Assembly: GCA_945863205.1 (NCBI GenBank)
Contig: CAMAZK010000003.1
Span: 1-59,304 of the forward strand
Length of the DNA stretch: 59,304 nt
Source of the DNA: Akkermansia muciniphila
GTDB taxonomy: Bacteria; Verrucomicrobiota; Verrucomicrobiia; Verrucomicrobiales; Verrucomicrobiaceae
Direction: 5' to 3'
Positions 1-9,892 of this stretch are shown here, one piece after another. Position numbers and translations under genes: made by a program. The notes beneath the pieces were generated by a model. That model was not told where the DNA came from, ran no database searches, and saw only the letters and a program-made list of their open reading frames with translations. Positions within the stretch are counted from its first letter, which is position 1; every line of letters begins with the position of its first letter.

Positions 1-3
1 GCT

Positions 4-738
4 GTGCCGCACTTTGATGACCCGCTCGTAAAATGGGATGATCCCTTAGTCCGATACGATGATCCAAGGACCTATCAAGAGATCCTCAACTCGCAACCAT
101 CCACAACCATGTTTGACGTCGTCCTAGACTTGAAGAACCTCTCGGTGCCAGCGCTCATCTCGCGCATTCGAGCCATCCTCACCGCCACTTCCGAGCAGGC
201 GGCTTTTGCCAGCCTCGCGGCGGACATCACCGCCTTGAATACCATGGTGGACATCCTGGAAACCAAGCAAACCGAACTCCGCCAGGCTGAAAACAAGGTC
301 ACCATGGCCACCCAGAAACGGGACGAGGCGGAGAAAGACGTCACGGACGCCGCCATCAAGCTCGCCTCTAACGTTGGCGAAATCGCCGCCAACGAGGCCG
401 CGGTGGAGTCCACCCTCATGCGTGTGAAAGGACCACCCGCGCCGAAGCCCGTCCCCGACCAGCCCACCGGCCTCGAACTCAAGATGGGCGACGACGACGG
501 CGAGCTCTCCGGCCAGTGCAACGGCCAGCCCGGCATCGTCGATTACTACGAGATCCAATTCACCACCGTCGATCCCAACGGTGCCAGCCCGAACTGGCAG
601 CACGCCGACACCAGCAAAAAAAGCCGCTTCGACCTCACCGGCCTGCCGAGCGGCGAAAAAGTCTGGGTCCGCGTCCGCGCCTGCAACGCCCGTGGCAAAA
701 GCAACTGGAGCGACCCTGCGTGCAAACGCGTGCCGTGA
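4..738 (+). CDS. Fibronectin type III protein with N-terminal DDP repeats and central coiled coil
   Basis: The product is 244 residues from a GTG at the window edge; the frame is open upstream, so the true start could lie outside. Three layers are visible. Residues about 5-25 carry a short repeat (FDDPLVKWDDP, then YDDPRTY). Residues about 75-140 are rich in A, E, K and Q with heptad spacing and probably form a helical coiled coil. Residues about 150-243 form one fibronectin type III domain, with PTGLELK at the first strand, YYEIQFT in the middle and KVWVRVRACNARGKSNWSDP at the end. No signal peptide or membrane segment is visible. Fibronectin III domains usually mediate protein or polysaccharide binding; the actual partner is unknown. 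The architecture suggests a structural or adhesive protein rather than an enzyme. Confidence 0.75.
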   Translation: MPHFDDPLVKWDDPLVRYDDPRTYQEILNSQPSTTMFDVVLDLKNLSVPALISRIRAILTATSEQAAFASLAADITALNTMVDILETKQTELRQAENKVTMATQKRDEAEKDVTDAAIKLASNVGEIAANEAAVESTLMRVKGPPAPKPVPDQPTGLELKMGDDDGELSGQCNGQPGIVDYYEIQFTTVDPNGASPNWQHADTSKKSRFDLTGLPSGEKVWVRVRACNARGKSNWSDPACKRVP

Positions 739-1041
739 GAGCCCCGTGAAACCTGCCTCCAGGGGTGTGCGAACCCGTTTCGCCCACCCTTTTTTGCCAT
801 CCTTCGAGGCACAGACACTTTATTCAGCACCGGTGAAATAACGGGAAAAACTTCGTGCGCACTGCCATCGAGCTCCGACGAAACAACTCGCAAAACCACC
901 CTCGTTTTTCATCCCAAGTGCGGCTTAATTCCGTGCCGTTCAGATCAGCCCGCTTTTTTCGGCAGAGCGTCGTCGTCACGGAGATCAAGTTCCCGCAGTT
1001 CTGTTCTCAGCCTGCCGAACTGGAACCCAAAAACTGGCCAT
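739..1041. other. Intergenic region between convergent genes
   Basis: About 300 bases lie between the fibronectin III gene and the end of the Nudix gene. No convincing gene, RNA or repeat is visible. The two genes converge here, so transcription terminators are expected, but I see no strong GC hairpin followed by a T run. Confidence 0.5.
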
Positions 1042-1527
1042 TCACAGCCAGTCCACCGCATGCGAGAGCATCGTGTCGTCGTCGAATACAAAACGTCCGG
1101 TGAACCGCCGACGCTCGATCAAGGTCTCCGCGAGCCAATGCACGTCATCCGCCCACATCTCGTCAAAAGGCAGCGCATCGAGGCGGGTCCAGAGCGGCAG
1201 CGCTTCCGGCGTCTCCACGGGGGTTCCCTCGTGGCCTGTGGCCACGAAGACATCCACATGCATTCGGAGACCGTCCACGAATTGAAACGCAAGTTCGCCG
1301 TGATGAGCGGGATTGAGAGCGGTGACGCCCAATTCTTCCTGGGTTTCCCGGACGGCGCACTCCAGGGAGGTTTCCCCGGGTTCCATCTTGCCGCCCGGCC
1401 CGTTGATTTTACCCGCACCCAGGCCTCTCTTCTTGCGGATGAGGAGCACTTCACCCCGCTCCTCAGCGATGATGAACATCAATGTCGCCCGCACCTCGGG
1501 TTTCCATGTCTGCCAGTCGATGGTCAC
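1042..1527 (-). CDS. Nudix hydrolase, MutT/MTH1-like nucleotide diphosphatase
   Basis: This 161-residue Nudix protein starts at GTG. Residues about 40-65 contain a full Nudix box (GKMEPGETSLECAVRETQEE, then LGV), with the Glu residues that bind the catalytic metal. The stretch GAGKINGPGG just before it resembles the substrate pocket of human MTH1-type enzymes, which hydrolyse oxidised purine nucleoside triphosphates such as 8-oxo-dGTP and so protect DNA. The length is typical of single-domain Nudix enzymes. It begins six bases after the DUF502 gene stops, so the two are probably co-transcribed, with DUF502 first. Substrate identity is inferred only from the MTH1-like segment; another nucleotide diphosphate is possible. 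Confidence 0.88.
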   Translation of the reverse strand: MTIDWQTWKPEVRATLMFIIAEERGEVLLIRKKRGLGAGKINGPGGKMEPGETSLECAVRETQEELGVTALNPAHHGELAFQFVDGLRMHVDVFVATGHEGTPVETPEALPLWTRLDALPFDEMWADDVHWLAETLIERRRFTGRFVFDDDTMLSHAVDWL

Positions 1528-1533
1528 AAAGAA

Positions 1534-2430
1534 TCAGCGCTTTTTCCAAGGCAGCCCCCGCAACCAACGGGCTCCGCTCTTGATGTTCATGGACTCGGCC
1601 AGGACCTCGATATCGCCCGCATCGAAGTCTTCGGCGCGGGGCAGTCCGGCCGGAAGTTCCGCATAGGATTCCGCATCGGGCAGGGGCTCCGGAAGGTCAT
1701 CAACCACCGCTTTCTGGTTCAGCGGCGGCACCGGACTCGTGGGAACGACGAGCCCGCCGGAAATGATCATTTTCATCGCATCCTCGATCGTGATCGGCGC
1801 GTCGGTGAGCTTGTCCGAATCGACCACAAGCAGGAAACCGGTCATCGGACTGGGCGCCGTTGGCAGCAGGACGCAGGTCATCGCCTTCCCGGTCTGCGGA
1901 TCGCAGAACTGGCCGGTGGCAAAGCCGAGCATGCGCATCCCGGGCACCGGATAGTCCACAAACACCACACGTTTGAAGTTCTGCTTTGTGCCTCCCAGAT
2001 TACGAAAGGCGTCGATGACCTGCTTCAACGGCCGGTAAATGACGGCGACCAGCGGCACGCGCAGCAGCAGTTTGTCGATGGCGGCGACGACGTGCACTCC
2101 GATCACGTTCGTGGCCATGAAACCCAGGCCAAGGATGATGCCCAACGAGAAGAGGAACCCGATGAAATTCGTGAAATTCTCGAGCTTGGGATCATTGATG
2201 TCGAGCAGCGGCTGATCCGACAGCTCGTTCACAAGACTGACGATCTGGGCCAGCACCGGCTTGCTCCAGCCGTGAAGGAGGTCGTAGATCGAGTATAGAA
2301 TCCAAAAGGTGATGATCAGCGGCAGCGCCAGCGCCAGCCCCGCGAGGAACTTGTTGCGCAGCCAGACGGCCCACCCTTTCGGCGCATGCGCTTCGTGCGA
2401 TGGGGTCGTGCCATGGGCGTGGGAGTTCAT
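1534..2430 (-). CDS. DUF502 family membrane protein
   Basis: The product is 298 residues. The ATG at 2430 was chosen because a GGAAGAAG Shine-Dalgarno sequence sits just upstream; an in-frame start at 2469 would add 13 unlikely residues. A short His-rich N-terminus is followed by a membrane segment at about residues 25-50 (FLAGLALALPLIITFWILYS) and a second near residues 85-110. Then comes the conserved soluble part with VPLVAVIYRPLKQV and FVDYPVPGMRMLGFATG, typical of DUF502. The family is widespread and its molecular function is not established. The Pro/Glu-rich C-terminal tail is variable. It is the first gene of a likely two-gene unit with the Nudix hydrolase. Confidence 0.85.
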   Translation of the reverse strand: MNSHAHGTTPSHEAHAPKGWAVWLRNKFLAGLALALPLIITFWILYSIYDLLHGWSKPVLAQIVSLVNELSDQPLLDINDPKLENFTNFIGFLFSLGIILGLGFMATNVIGVHVVAAIDKLLLRVPLVAVIYRPLKQVIDAFRNLGGTKQNFKRVVFVDYPVPGMRMLGFATGQFCDPQTGKAMTCVLLPTAPSPMTGFLLVVDSDKLTDAPITIEDAMKMIISGGLVVPTSPVPPLNQKAVVDDLPEPLPDAESYAELPAGLPRAEDFDAGDIEVLAESMNIKSGARWLRGLPWKKR

Positions 2431-2520
2431 TGCTACTTCTTCCAGTGCGTGTCTGAGAACGAGCCGCAACCGCTTTGTTCAGCAATATTACGGCACACAA
2501 GGGCGGAAAGCCGTTCAAAC

Positions 2521-5500
2521 TCAGGAAACGAGCTGTGAGATCGCCTGCCATAGGCCCGTCACACTCAGCGCACTGACGAGCCAGTAAACGGCCTCCATCA
2601 CAGGCTGTTTCAGGAAGGGCATGAACGCACCGTGGGCCAAGCCTTTGATCTCGGAGGCGAGCCTTTCCGTGCCCGCACCGGCAGGCAGAGCTCCCAGATC
2701 GTGGAGAGCCTGCCGTCTGAGGCGCTCCGCGGCCGCATGCGCCCTCCACGCGGCGAGAATGACGAGCACTACCAGGAATCCGAGCGTCGCCGCGAGGTGC
2801 GTCGGCCAGCGCCAGGCATCGAAGAAGCTCAGTCGCGCCATCACCAGCAGGGCCAGGACGAAAAAGGGCAGCGCTGTCAAACGCCCCATGTCACGCGTCC
2901 AGTCGGCGATCAACCGGAGGTCGATGTAGTCGCACACGGCCTTCGACGGCTCCGCTCCAAAGGTGAACCTGCCCTGAGCTGCCGCCGGCCAGTTGCTCGT
3001 TCCACGTCCGAACCAGTCGATGAAGATGCGGTTCAGCCAGAGAGCATCAAAAACCAGCACGCCGAGCCAGATGAAGGCCACCAGCGACACCTTTTCCACC
3101 CACCAGAACATCACCCGCGTGCCGGTGCCGCGCACGGGCATGTTCGGTTGTGGCAGCAGGTCCGACAGCAACCAAACCGCGATCAGAATGCAGGTGGTGA
3201 TGATCGCCGAACGCGCCAGCCGGACGCTCGACGCGCTGCTGCCACGAAACGCCCGCCACAGCCGGGCAACCTCCAAAATCGGCTCGCTCCCGGTCTGCGC
3301 TTCGGAAACGAGGCGCGACTTGTCCCAGTTCAGGGCGATGCGGGAGCGCCAGGCGTCTCTCCCGCCTTTCTCCGGCGACTCGTCTGAAAAATACTGCGCG
3401 TCGAGGTTCTCACGCCCCTGATGCAAGATCACCAGCGCCCGGATCATCAAGAACGAGCCCACCAAAACAGCCGCCAGATTCATCGAGAAAAACGGCCACG
3501 CGCTCACACCCGCCTGATACAGAAAGACCTCTCCCGCACCCTTCTGTGAAAGCCAGCACAGGTACGTCAGCAACTGCGTGCCGCCCACAATCACGAGGAC
3601 CCACGCCGGATTTTGGGCCAGCCGGATCATTTCCTTCCCGCTCAGCCGGAAATAACCTTTTCCGCTCCCTGCCGCTCCGCGCATCCGGACGTCGGGCATG
3701 TTGCTGATCGCATACCACGCGACGAAGCACACCATGCACAGGACGAACAGCGCCACGGCGCGCCAAAGCCGCCCGAACTGCGTCCAAAACGGCTTCTGCG
3801 TCTCCGGTTCAGGATGCAGCAGGTCTCCATTGTTGGACAAAGACATGTCCACCGGCAGCACACGCCCGATTTCAAAGAGCCGCGCCTCCTGCTTTCGCGC
3901 CCCGTCCGGTCGGAGCTGGGACTTCAGATCCTCTGAACCGGTGACGAGGGTGAGAGCGGCTGCATAAACGGAGGTTTGATAGCTGTCCCGAAATGGCGGC
4001 TTGCCAGCCTGCCAACGGTCGGCGAGGCGGAGATCAAACGGGGAGCCCACGATCAGGTTTCGTGTCGTGCGCAGCTCATTGGCCTCCCACAGCCACGCAT
4101 CCAAATTGTTGGTGAAAAAGAGACTGTTCTCCAAAAGTGGCCGCAGAGCTCGAAACACGAGCAGCTTGTCATACACATCACCGCCCAACATACCGACGGC
4201 CACGATGCCCGGCTTGCCTTCCCGCTGACGGCTCTGGTGCAACTCCACCAACTGCACGGCCAGACGTCTGAGCGCGTCAGTCTGGTCGGGCCCCCGGGGC
4301 ACATCACCCGCTGCGGAGTTTCGACCTTCCCCGCCACCCTTCCCTGCCTCCATTCGGACCGCAGCGCCAAACCGTCCATCGAGCCCCCGAGCGAAGGCCG
4401 TCCAGTGCCATCGGCTGCCAGGCTTGTTCAGGACCTTCTTGCGCTCATTCACTCCTGCTGCAGCCAGGAAACTCAGCGGCAGTTCCCGCCCGTAGCTCGT
4501 ATCGAATTCTGAAATGAGCACGATGTCGCCCCTGCTCGTTTCATCCCCGTCAGACGCCGTGGAAAAATCGATCCCCCTGCGTCCAAGCTCATCGACGAGC
4601 GCCTCGGCGACGTGATCGTCCGTCAAGGGTGTGCGCATGAAGAGATCCTGCACGCCAGGTTTCGCCTGCAGGCCGCGCAGGGCTGCATCCATCCACAGGT
4701 TGACCTCCTCTTCGCGAATGCGCCTGTCATCCTCGGTGAAGTCTTTCGCCCGCGACTTGTCACTTTTCCCTGCGGAACGCATCAGGGCCTCTGCGGACGA
4801 CGTGGCGTAGGGAGAGGCCATCACCAGCGGCTGCTCCCACAGCCGCCCCGCGCCGCGCCCCTTTTCATAGGCCTGCTGCGCCTCCGCGAGCATGACCGCG
4901 AGCGTGCCGCTGTCCGGCGGACCGAGAAGGGCCGTCTCCACCAGGCTAGGATCGAACTCCTGCCGCTGAGCCGACGCGATCGGGCGAGGATGCCCCGTCA
5001 GCATCGCATGCAGGATGCTTCTCACCCGCTCGAACGGCTTCGGGTTCGTCGTCCTGCCCATCACGGACTCCATGTTGAACCACAGCACGCAGATTTTGCT
5101 GAAGCGCTTTTCATCCACGCCCGCCAGCGCCCCGACAGGCTGAAACCATTCGAAGGGGACATCCATCGTGTCCGTGCCGAGTTTCCAGTCCATCACAAAG
5201 GCCCCCGGATTCTTGCTCACGATGTCCTTCAACCTGCAGACCTGCATGCGGCGTGAAGAAGCCGGCACGTAGCCGGTCGTGGCCAGCGCGGAAACCACCG
5301 CGAGTCGCGCCCGATGACGCTGCTCCCGGGACGCGAGGTCGTCGCCCGATCTCAGCAGGGCGCAGATCACCTGCACTTTGCGATTGCCCTTCACGGCGCT
5401 TTCAACCTCTTGGAAATAGCCCCAATGCGTGAAGGCCTTCACCTGCTTGGCCGGGTCGAACTCCCCCTCTCCAGGATCCACCACGGTCTGCGCCTTCAGC

Positions 5501-5703
5501 GCCATCAGCGGATCCTCCGTGTGCGATGCCAGAAACTTGTGGTCATCACCCAGCGCCGAAGCCGGACCGGCAAGATCGAGCTCCCGCCGCGACTGAAGCG
5601 GCTCGATCTGCAGCAGCACCGCGCTGCTGACGAGCGTCAGGACAGCCAGCACCTGCTGGGGCGTGATGGAGCTGAAAAACGAGCTTTGGGATTCACCTGC
5701 CAT
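2521..5703 (-). CDS. Large multi-pass membrane protein with periplasmic-binding-like region, unknown function
   Basis: I do not recognise this 1060-residue protein. One membrane segment lies near residues 14-30, followed by a large soluble region to about residue 645. Hydrophobic segments follow near 646-668, 699-720, 733-757, 831-850, 871-890, 941-961, 969-986 and 1036-1054. Within the soluble part, about residues 388-410 (DIVLISEFDTSYGRELP) and 498-590 (VGMLGGDVYDKLLVFRALRP, later FRDSYQTSVYAAAL) have the beta-alpha rhythm and phrases seen in type I periplasmic-binding or receptor-ligand folds; this is a resemblance by eye only. It stands alone: DUF502 starts 90 bases downstream and sucB lies upstream. 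A sensor or receptor at the cell surface is possible but unproved. Confidence 0.7.
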   Translation of the reverse strand: MAGESQSSFFSSITPQQVLAVLTLVSSAVLLQIEPLQSRRELDLAGPASALGDDHKFLASHTEDPLMALKAQTVVDPGEGEFDPAKQVKAFTHWGYFQEVESAVKGNRKVQVICALLRSGDDLASREQRHRARLAVVSALATTGYVPASSRRMQVCRLKDIVSKNPGAFVMDWKLGTDTMDVPFEWFQPVGALAGVDEKRFSKICVLWFNMESVMGRTTNPKPFERVRSILHAMLTGHPRPIASAQRQEFDPSLVETALLGPPDSGTLAVMLAEAQQAYEKGRGAGRLWEQPLVMASPYATSSAEALMRSAGKSDKSRAKDFTEDDRRIREEEVNLWMDAALRGLQAKPGVQDLFMRTPLTDDHVAEALVDELGRRGIDFSTASDGDETSRGDIVLISEFDTSYGRELPLSFLAAAGVNERKKVLNKPGSRWHWTAFARGLDGRFGAAVRMEAGKGGGEGRNSAAGDVPRGPDQTDALRRLAVQLVELHQSRQREGKPGIVAVGMLGGDVYDKLLVFRALRPLLENSLFFTNNLDAWLWEANELRTTRNLIVGSPFDLRLADRWQAGKPPFRDSYQTSVYAAALTLVTGSEDLKSQLRPDGARKQEARLFEIGRVLPVDMSLSNNGDLLHPEPETQKPFWTQFGRLWRAVALFVLCMVCFVAWYAISNMPDVRMRGAAGSGKGYFRLSGKEMIRLAQNPAWVLVIVGGTQLLTYLCWLSQKGAGEVFLYQAGVSAWPFFSMNLAAVLVGSFLMIRALVILHQGRENLDAQYFSDESPEKGGRDAWRSRIALNWDKSRLVSEAQTGSEPILEVARLWRAFRGSSASSVRLARSAIITTCILIAVWLLSDLLPQPNMPVRGTGTRVMFWWVEKVSLVAFIWLGVLVFDALWLNRIFIDWFGRGTSNWPAAAQGRFTFGAEPSKAVCDYIDLRLIADWTRDMGRLTALPFFVLALLVMARLSFFDAWRWPTHLAATLGFLVVLVILAAWRAHAAAERLRRQALHDLGALPAGAGTERLASEIKGLAHGAFMPFLKQPVMEAVYWLVSALSVTGLWQAISQLVS

Positions 5704-5771
5704 AACCGTTCGAAGAATTGAACGGCGGGATCATGGCAAAAATACGGATGGCTGACCACAAAAACTTTTCG

Positions 5772-6863
5772 TCATGCTCCCACGAGCATCCTAGCCGGAT
5801 TCTCGATGCAGTCCTTCACACGGATGAGGAAAGTCACCGCCTCCTTGCCATCAACCACGCGGTGGTCGTAGCTCAGCGCGAGGTTCATCATCGGCCGGAT
5901 CACCACCTGCCCATCGACGGCCACCGGCCGCTTCTGGATCGTGTGCATGCCCAGAATGGCGCTCTGCGGCGGGTTGATGATCGGCGTGCTGAGCAGAGAG
6001 CCGTAAACACCGCCGTTGGAAATGGTGAAAACGCCGCCCGTCAGGTCGCTGACCTGCAGCTTGCCCTCCTTAGCCTTCGCGGCGTAGCCGAGGATGTCTT
6101 TTTCGAGCTCCGAGAAGGACTGCTGGTCGGCGTCACGCAGCACTGGCACGATCAGTCCGCGCTCCGTGCCGACGGCGACGCCGATGTCGTAGTAGTGCTG
6201 CTGCACGATCTCGTCTCCTTCCACCCGCACATTGATCTGCGGCACGGCCTTCAGCGCCTCGACGACGGCTTTGATGAAAAAGCTCATGAAACCGAGTTTC
6301 ACGCCATGCTTGGCCACGAAGCTGTCCTGAAGCTTCGAGCGCAGCGCCATCACGTTCGACATGTCGCACTCGTTGAAGGTGGTCAGGATAGCCGCCGTGC
6401 GCTGCGCACTCACGAGTTGATCGGCGATTTTTTTCCGCAGCGGGCTCATCTTTTTCCGCGTGACACGTCCCGCAGCGGCAGCGGGTGCCCGGACGGTCGT
6501 CACTGGTGACGGGGCTGCCTTGACCTCAGGTGCAGGAGCGGCGGCAGGCTTCACCTCAGGGGCGGCGGCAGCGACGGGTGCTGCGGCAGGCGGGGGCGCG
6601 TCGGCGGGCTTCGCGGCGGGCGCGGGGGCGGATTCGTCGATTTGTCCGACAACGGCTCCGATTTCGACCTCTTCGTCCACATGCTTGCTGATGGTCAGGA
6701 TTCCACTGGCTTCGGCCGTGACTTCTGCGGCCACCTTGTCCGTTTCCAGAACGAGCAGGATGTCGCCGGTCTTGACGTAGTCACCGTCTTTGAAGTTCCA
6801 TTTGGAGATCTGGCCTCCGGTAACGGATTCGCCTTGAGCGGGGATTTTGATTTCGTGGGGCAT
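5772..6863 (-). CDS. sucB: Dihydrolipoamide succinyltransferase, E2 of 2-oxoglutarate dehydrogenase
   Basis: E2 carries succinyl groups from the E1 thiamine enzyme to coenzyme A in the 2-oxoglutarate dehydrogenase complex of the TCA cycle. Residues 1-75 form a lipoyl domain, with the lipoylated lysine at K43 in ETDKVAAEV. Residues 76-135 are an Ala/Pro-rich linker. The catalytic acyltransferase domain runs from about residue 140 to the end and contains the active-site HxxxDG motif ([11 protein letters not shown], near residue 331). At 363 residues it is about 40 shorter than E. coli SucB, because the linker joins the catalytic domain directly: no peripheral-subunit-binding domain is visible. 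It follows sucA by 31 bases, so they form an operon. No E3 (lpd) gene is in the window. Confidence 0.95.
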   Translation of the reverse strand: MPHEIKIPAQGESVTGGQISKWNFKDGDYVKTGDILLVLETDKVAAEVTAEASGILTISKHVDEEVEIGAVVGQIDESAPAPAAKPADAPPPAAAPVAAAAPEVKPAAAPAPEVKAAPSPVTTVRAPAAAAGRVTRKKMSPLRKKIADQLVSAQRTAAILTTFNECDMSNVMALRSKLQDSFVAKHGVKLGFMSFFIKAVVEALKAVPQINVRVEGDEIVQQHYYDIGVAVGTERGLIVPVLRDADQQSFSELEKDILGYAAKAKEGKLQVSDLTGGVFTISNGGVYGSLLSTPIINPPQSAILGMHTIQKRPVAVDGQVVIRPMMNLALSYDHRVVDGKEAVTFLIRVKDCIENPARMLVGA

Positions 6864-6894
6864 TGCGGTGGTATCTAAATTTTAAACTGGGGGA

Positions 6895-9660
6895 TCAAAC
6901 ACTGAAGGCGTCCTCGACCAGCTTCTCCTGTTCGAGGACGTGGATGGCCTTGGAGCCTGCGGCGGGGCTGGAGGAGCGCTCGCGTCCGGCATAGCGCACC
7001 TTGTGATTCGAAAGCTCTTCGAGACGCGGCCGGATGTAGTAGAAGGCCCCCATGTTGCGCGGTTCCTCCTGGCACCAGATCCACTTCTTCTGCGCCAGCG
7101 GATACCTGGCCACGATCTCTTTCAGCATCGTGTAATTCAGCGGATAGAGCTGTTCGATGCGGATGATGGCCGCATTCTTGATCTTATTCTCCTCGCGGAA
7201 TGCCAGCAGGTCGTAGTAAACCTTCCCGCTGCACAGGATGAGGCGCGTGATGCGCTCCGGCGGGGCCAGGAGCTGATCGTCATCGAGTACCTCCTTGAAG
7301 GTCGTGCCCTCGGACATTTCGTCGAGCTTTGACAGGCACTTCGGATGACGCAGCAGGCTTTTTGGCGTCATGACGACGAGCGGCTTGCGCGTGCCGCGCT
7401 TCAGCTGGCGGCGCAGGGCGTGGAAATACTGCCCCGGGGTGGTGAAATTGCACACCTGCATATTCCCGCCGGCGCACAGCTGCAGGAAGCGCTCCAGCCT
7501 GGCGCTCGAGTGTTCGGGTCCCTGGCCTTCGTAGCCGTGTGGCAGAAGCAGCGTGATGTGGCTGGGCCGCTGCCACTTGCTCTCCGCACTGGCGATGAAC
7601 TGGTCGATGATGACCTGCGCTCCGTTGACGAAGTCTCCGAACTGCGCCTCCCAGCAGACCAGGAGATTGCTGGTGAGCAGCGAGTAACCGTAATCGAAGC
7701 CGAGGACGGCCGCTTCGGACAAAAGGCTGTTGTAAACGCAGTAGCGGCCCTGATCAGGCCCCAGATTGTTCAGCGGGATGTGGCGCTCCCGCGTCTGCGA
7801 ATCGTAAAAGACGCTGTGCCGCTGGCTGAAGGTGCCGCGGCGCACGTCCTGTCCGCTGAGGCGCACTCCGTGCCCTTCCGTCAGCAGCGTTCCAAACGCC
7901 AGCGACTCGGCGTAGGCCCAGTCGATGCCTTCCCCGGAGGTGATGGCCTTCTTCCGGGCGGCGAGGAAGCGTTTTGAAATGGTGGGGTGCAGGTTGAAGC
8001 CCTCAGGAACTTCGAGCAGGCGCTCGCCCACTTGCTTGAGCTGCGTCAGCGCCACGCCAGTGTCCACGGGCACGTAATCGTAGGCCGCCTGCGGCTCCGC
8101 CATGCTGCCTTCGAAAGGATTTCCCCCATTGGCCACCTTGTCTCGGTCAGCCAGCGTCTTGACGCCCTGTTCCAGCTCCTCTTCGAGCTCCCGCTGCAGG
8201 GCAGCCGCGCCCGCTTCGTCCAGAACACCCTGCGCCGCCAGGTCCAGGCGGAAAAGCGTGGCCGTGGACGGATGCTGGGCGATCGACCGTGCCATGTTCG
8301 GCTGAGTGAATCCGGGCTCGTCCGTCTCATTGTGACCATGGCGGCGGTAACAGACGATGTCGATGATCACATCCCGGCCAAAGGTCTGCCGGAAATCGAG
8401 AGCCAGCTTCGCGGCGTTGATCACCTCCAGCGGGCAATCACCGTTCACATGGATGACGGGGGCCTCGATCATTTTGGCCACGTCCGTGCAGTAATCCGAA
8501 CTCCGCGCATCTTCAGGCTGCGTGGTGAAGCCGATCTGATTGTTCGCGATGATGTGAATCGTGCCGCCGGTGCGGTAGCCGGGCAGCTGCGAGAGGTTCA
8601 GCACCTCCGCCACCAGTCCCTGGCCGGCAAAGGCAGCATCACCGTGCAGGAGCACAGGGATGACCTGCTTGCGATCCTTCGTGTCCCCGAGTGCGCGCTG
8701 GCGGGCGCGCGCCATGCCTTCCACCACCGGATCCACGGCTTCCAGATGGCTCGGATTCGGCGCCAGCATGACGCTGATCTGGTCCCCGCTGCTGGTTTCC
8801 CGGGTCGTCTCAAAACCAAGGTGGTATTTCACGTCACCGTCACCCGCCACCATGTTGGGCACATAATTCTCGCTGAATTCGTAAAACAGGTAATCCAGAG
8901 GCTTCCGCAGGAAATTGGCCAGAACGCTGAGGCGTCCGCGGTGCGCCATGCCCATGATGATTTCCTTCCCACCACTGGCGGGCAGACTTTCGAGAATCGT
9001 CTCCAATGCGACCAGCATCGATTCGGCACCCTCCACCGAAAAGCGCTTCTGACCCACGAAGCGGCGGTGCAGGAAGCGCTCGAACGTTTCCGCCTCCAGC
9101 AGCCAGCGCAGGGCGTCGATCTGCTCGGCAGCACTTGGTTTCGCGTCCAGATCACGGCCTTCGACGCGCTCCAGCAACCAGTTGCGCACCTCCGGATTGT
9201 GGATGTGCATGAATTCGAATCCGGTCTTCCCGCAGAAAGTACGGCGCAGCTCGGACAGCATCGTTTTCAGTTTCATCGGGCGCCCCCCGCGGAAGAGATG
9301 CGTCTGCACCTCCTCGTCCAGCTCATCCTCGGTGAAGCCAAGTCCTGTCGTGGTCAGTGATGGAATCTCGGGGCCTTCGGGGCTCAGCGGGTCCAGGTGC
9401 GCAGCCGTATGTCCAAGTTCACGGAAATGCTGGATCGCGTTCGCCACCCGGGTGCGGAAACTCAGGGTCTTCTCAGAGAGCGTCGCGGCGTCCGCGCCGG
9501 CATCCTTCCCGGGCTCGGAGGCCAGTCTGGCCATGCCGAGTTCGAATCCTTCAAAAAATGACACCCACAGCGGCTCGACAGAGGCAGGGTCTTTTTTCCA
9601 GTCGGTATATTTTGACTCGAGCAAATCCGCATTGGCGCGGTAGGGGAGTGAGGCACTCAT
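6895..9660 (-). CDS. sucA: 2-oxoglutarate dehydrogenase E1 component
   Basis: This thiamine-diphosphate enzyme decarboxylates 2-oxoglutarate and passes the succinyl group to SucB. The 921-residue length matches the family. The N-terminus has the conserved NADLLESKYTDWKKDP segment that binds the complex partner. MAHRGRLSVLANF and GDVKYHLG are present in the first half. The thiamine/Mg motif is GDAAFAGQGLVAEVLNLSQL at about residue 340, ending in NNQIGFTT. The C-terminal part has LVVMTPKSLLRHP and WCQEEPRNMGAFYYI. The ATG at 9660 is the first gene start of the sucAB unit; sucB follows after 31 bases. The upstream 230 bases (9661-9892) hold no gene and should contain the promoter. Confidence 0.97.
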   Translation of the reverse strand: MSASLPYRANADLLESKYTDWKKDPASVEPLWVSFFEGFELGMARLASEPGKDAGADAATLSEKTLSFRTRVANAIQHFRELGHTAAHLDPLSPEGPEIPSLTTTGLGFTEDELDEEVQTHLFRGGRPMKLKTMLSELRRTFCGKTGFEFMHIHNPEVRNWLLERVEGRDLDAKPSAAEQIDALRWLLEAETFERFLHRRFVGQKRFSVEGAESMLVALETILESLPASGGKEIIMGMAHRGRLSVLANFLRKPLDYLFYEFSENYVPNMVAGDGDVKYHLGFETTRETSSGDQISVMLAPNPSHLEAVDPVVEGMARARQRALGDTKDRKQVIPVLLHGDAAFAGQGLVAEVLNLSQLPGYRTGGTIHIIANNQIGFTTQPEDARSSDYCTDVAKMIEAPVIHVNGDCPLEVINAAKLALDFRQTFGRDVIIDIVCYRRHGHNETDEPGFTQPNMARSIAQHPSTATLFRLDLAAQGVLDEAGAAALQRELEEELEQGVKTLADRDKVANGGNPFEGSMAEPQAAYDYVPVDTGVALTQLKQVGERLLEVPEGFNLHPTISKRFLAARKKAITSGEGIDWAYAESLAFGTLLTEGHGVRLSGQDVRRGTFSQRHSVFYDSQTRERHIPLNNLGPDQGRYCVYNSLLSEAAVLGFDYGYSLLTSNLLVCWEAQFGDFVNGAQVIIDQFIASAESKWQRPSHITLLLPHGYEGQGPEHSSARLERFLQLCAGGNMQVCNFTTPGQYFHALRRQLKRGTRKPLVVMTPKSLLRHPKCLSKLDEMSEGTTFKEVLDDDQLLAPPERITRLILCSGKVYYDLLAFREENKIKNAAIIRIEQLYPLNYTMLKEIVARYPLAQKKWIWCQEEPRNMGAFYYIRPRLEELSNHKVRYAGRERSSSPAAGSKAIHVLEQEKLVEDAFSV

Positions 9661-9892
9661 TGGTGGTCTTAAGGGGGGCGGGCAGAATGCGTCCTTTCGT
9701 TACGAGTGCAAATGCGGAAAGGCCACATTTACAGCTCTTTTTCGAAGGCCGGTGGTTCCTCCCCGCCCATCAGCGCAACACTCGTGCCAGCTTGCAGCCG
9801 CACGATCGCCAAAACCCACCCCCACCTCCTCGTCAAGCCGATGGCGGACGCATAGAAGTGGTGCGTAATCCACCAACCGCACCCGCCACGCA

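Noticed and set aside
5706..5725. Hairpin CCGTTC/GAACGG as terminator between sucB and the large membrane protein gene
   Set aside because: The stem is only six pairs with no T run, and it lies just upstream of a start codon rather than after a stop.
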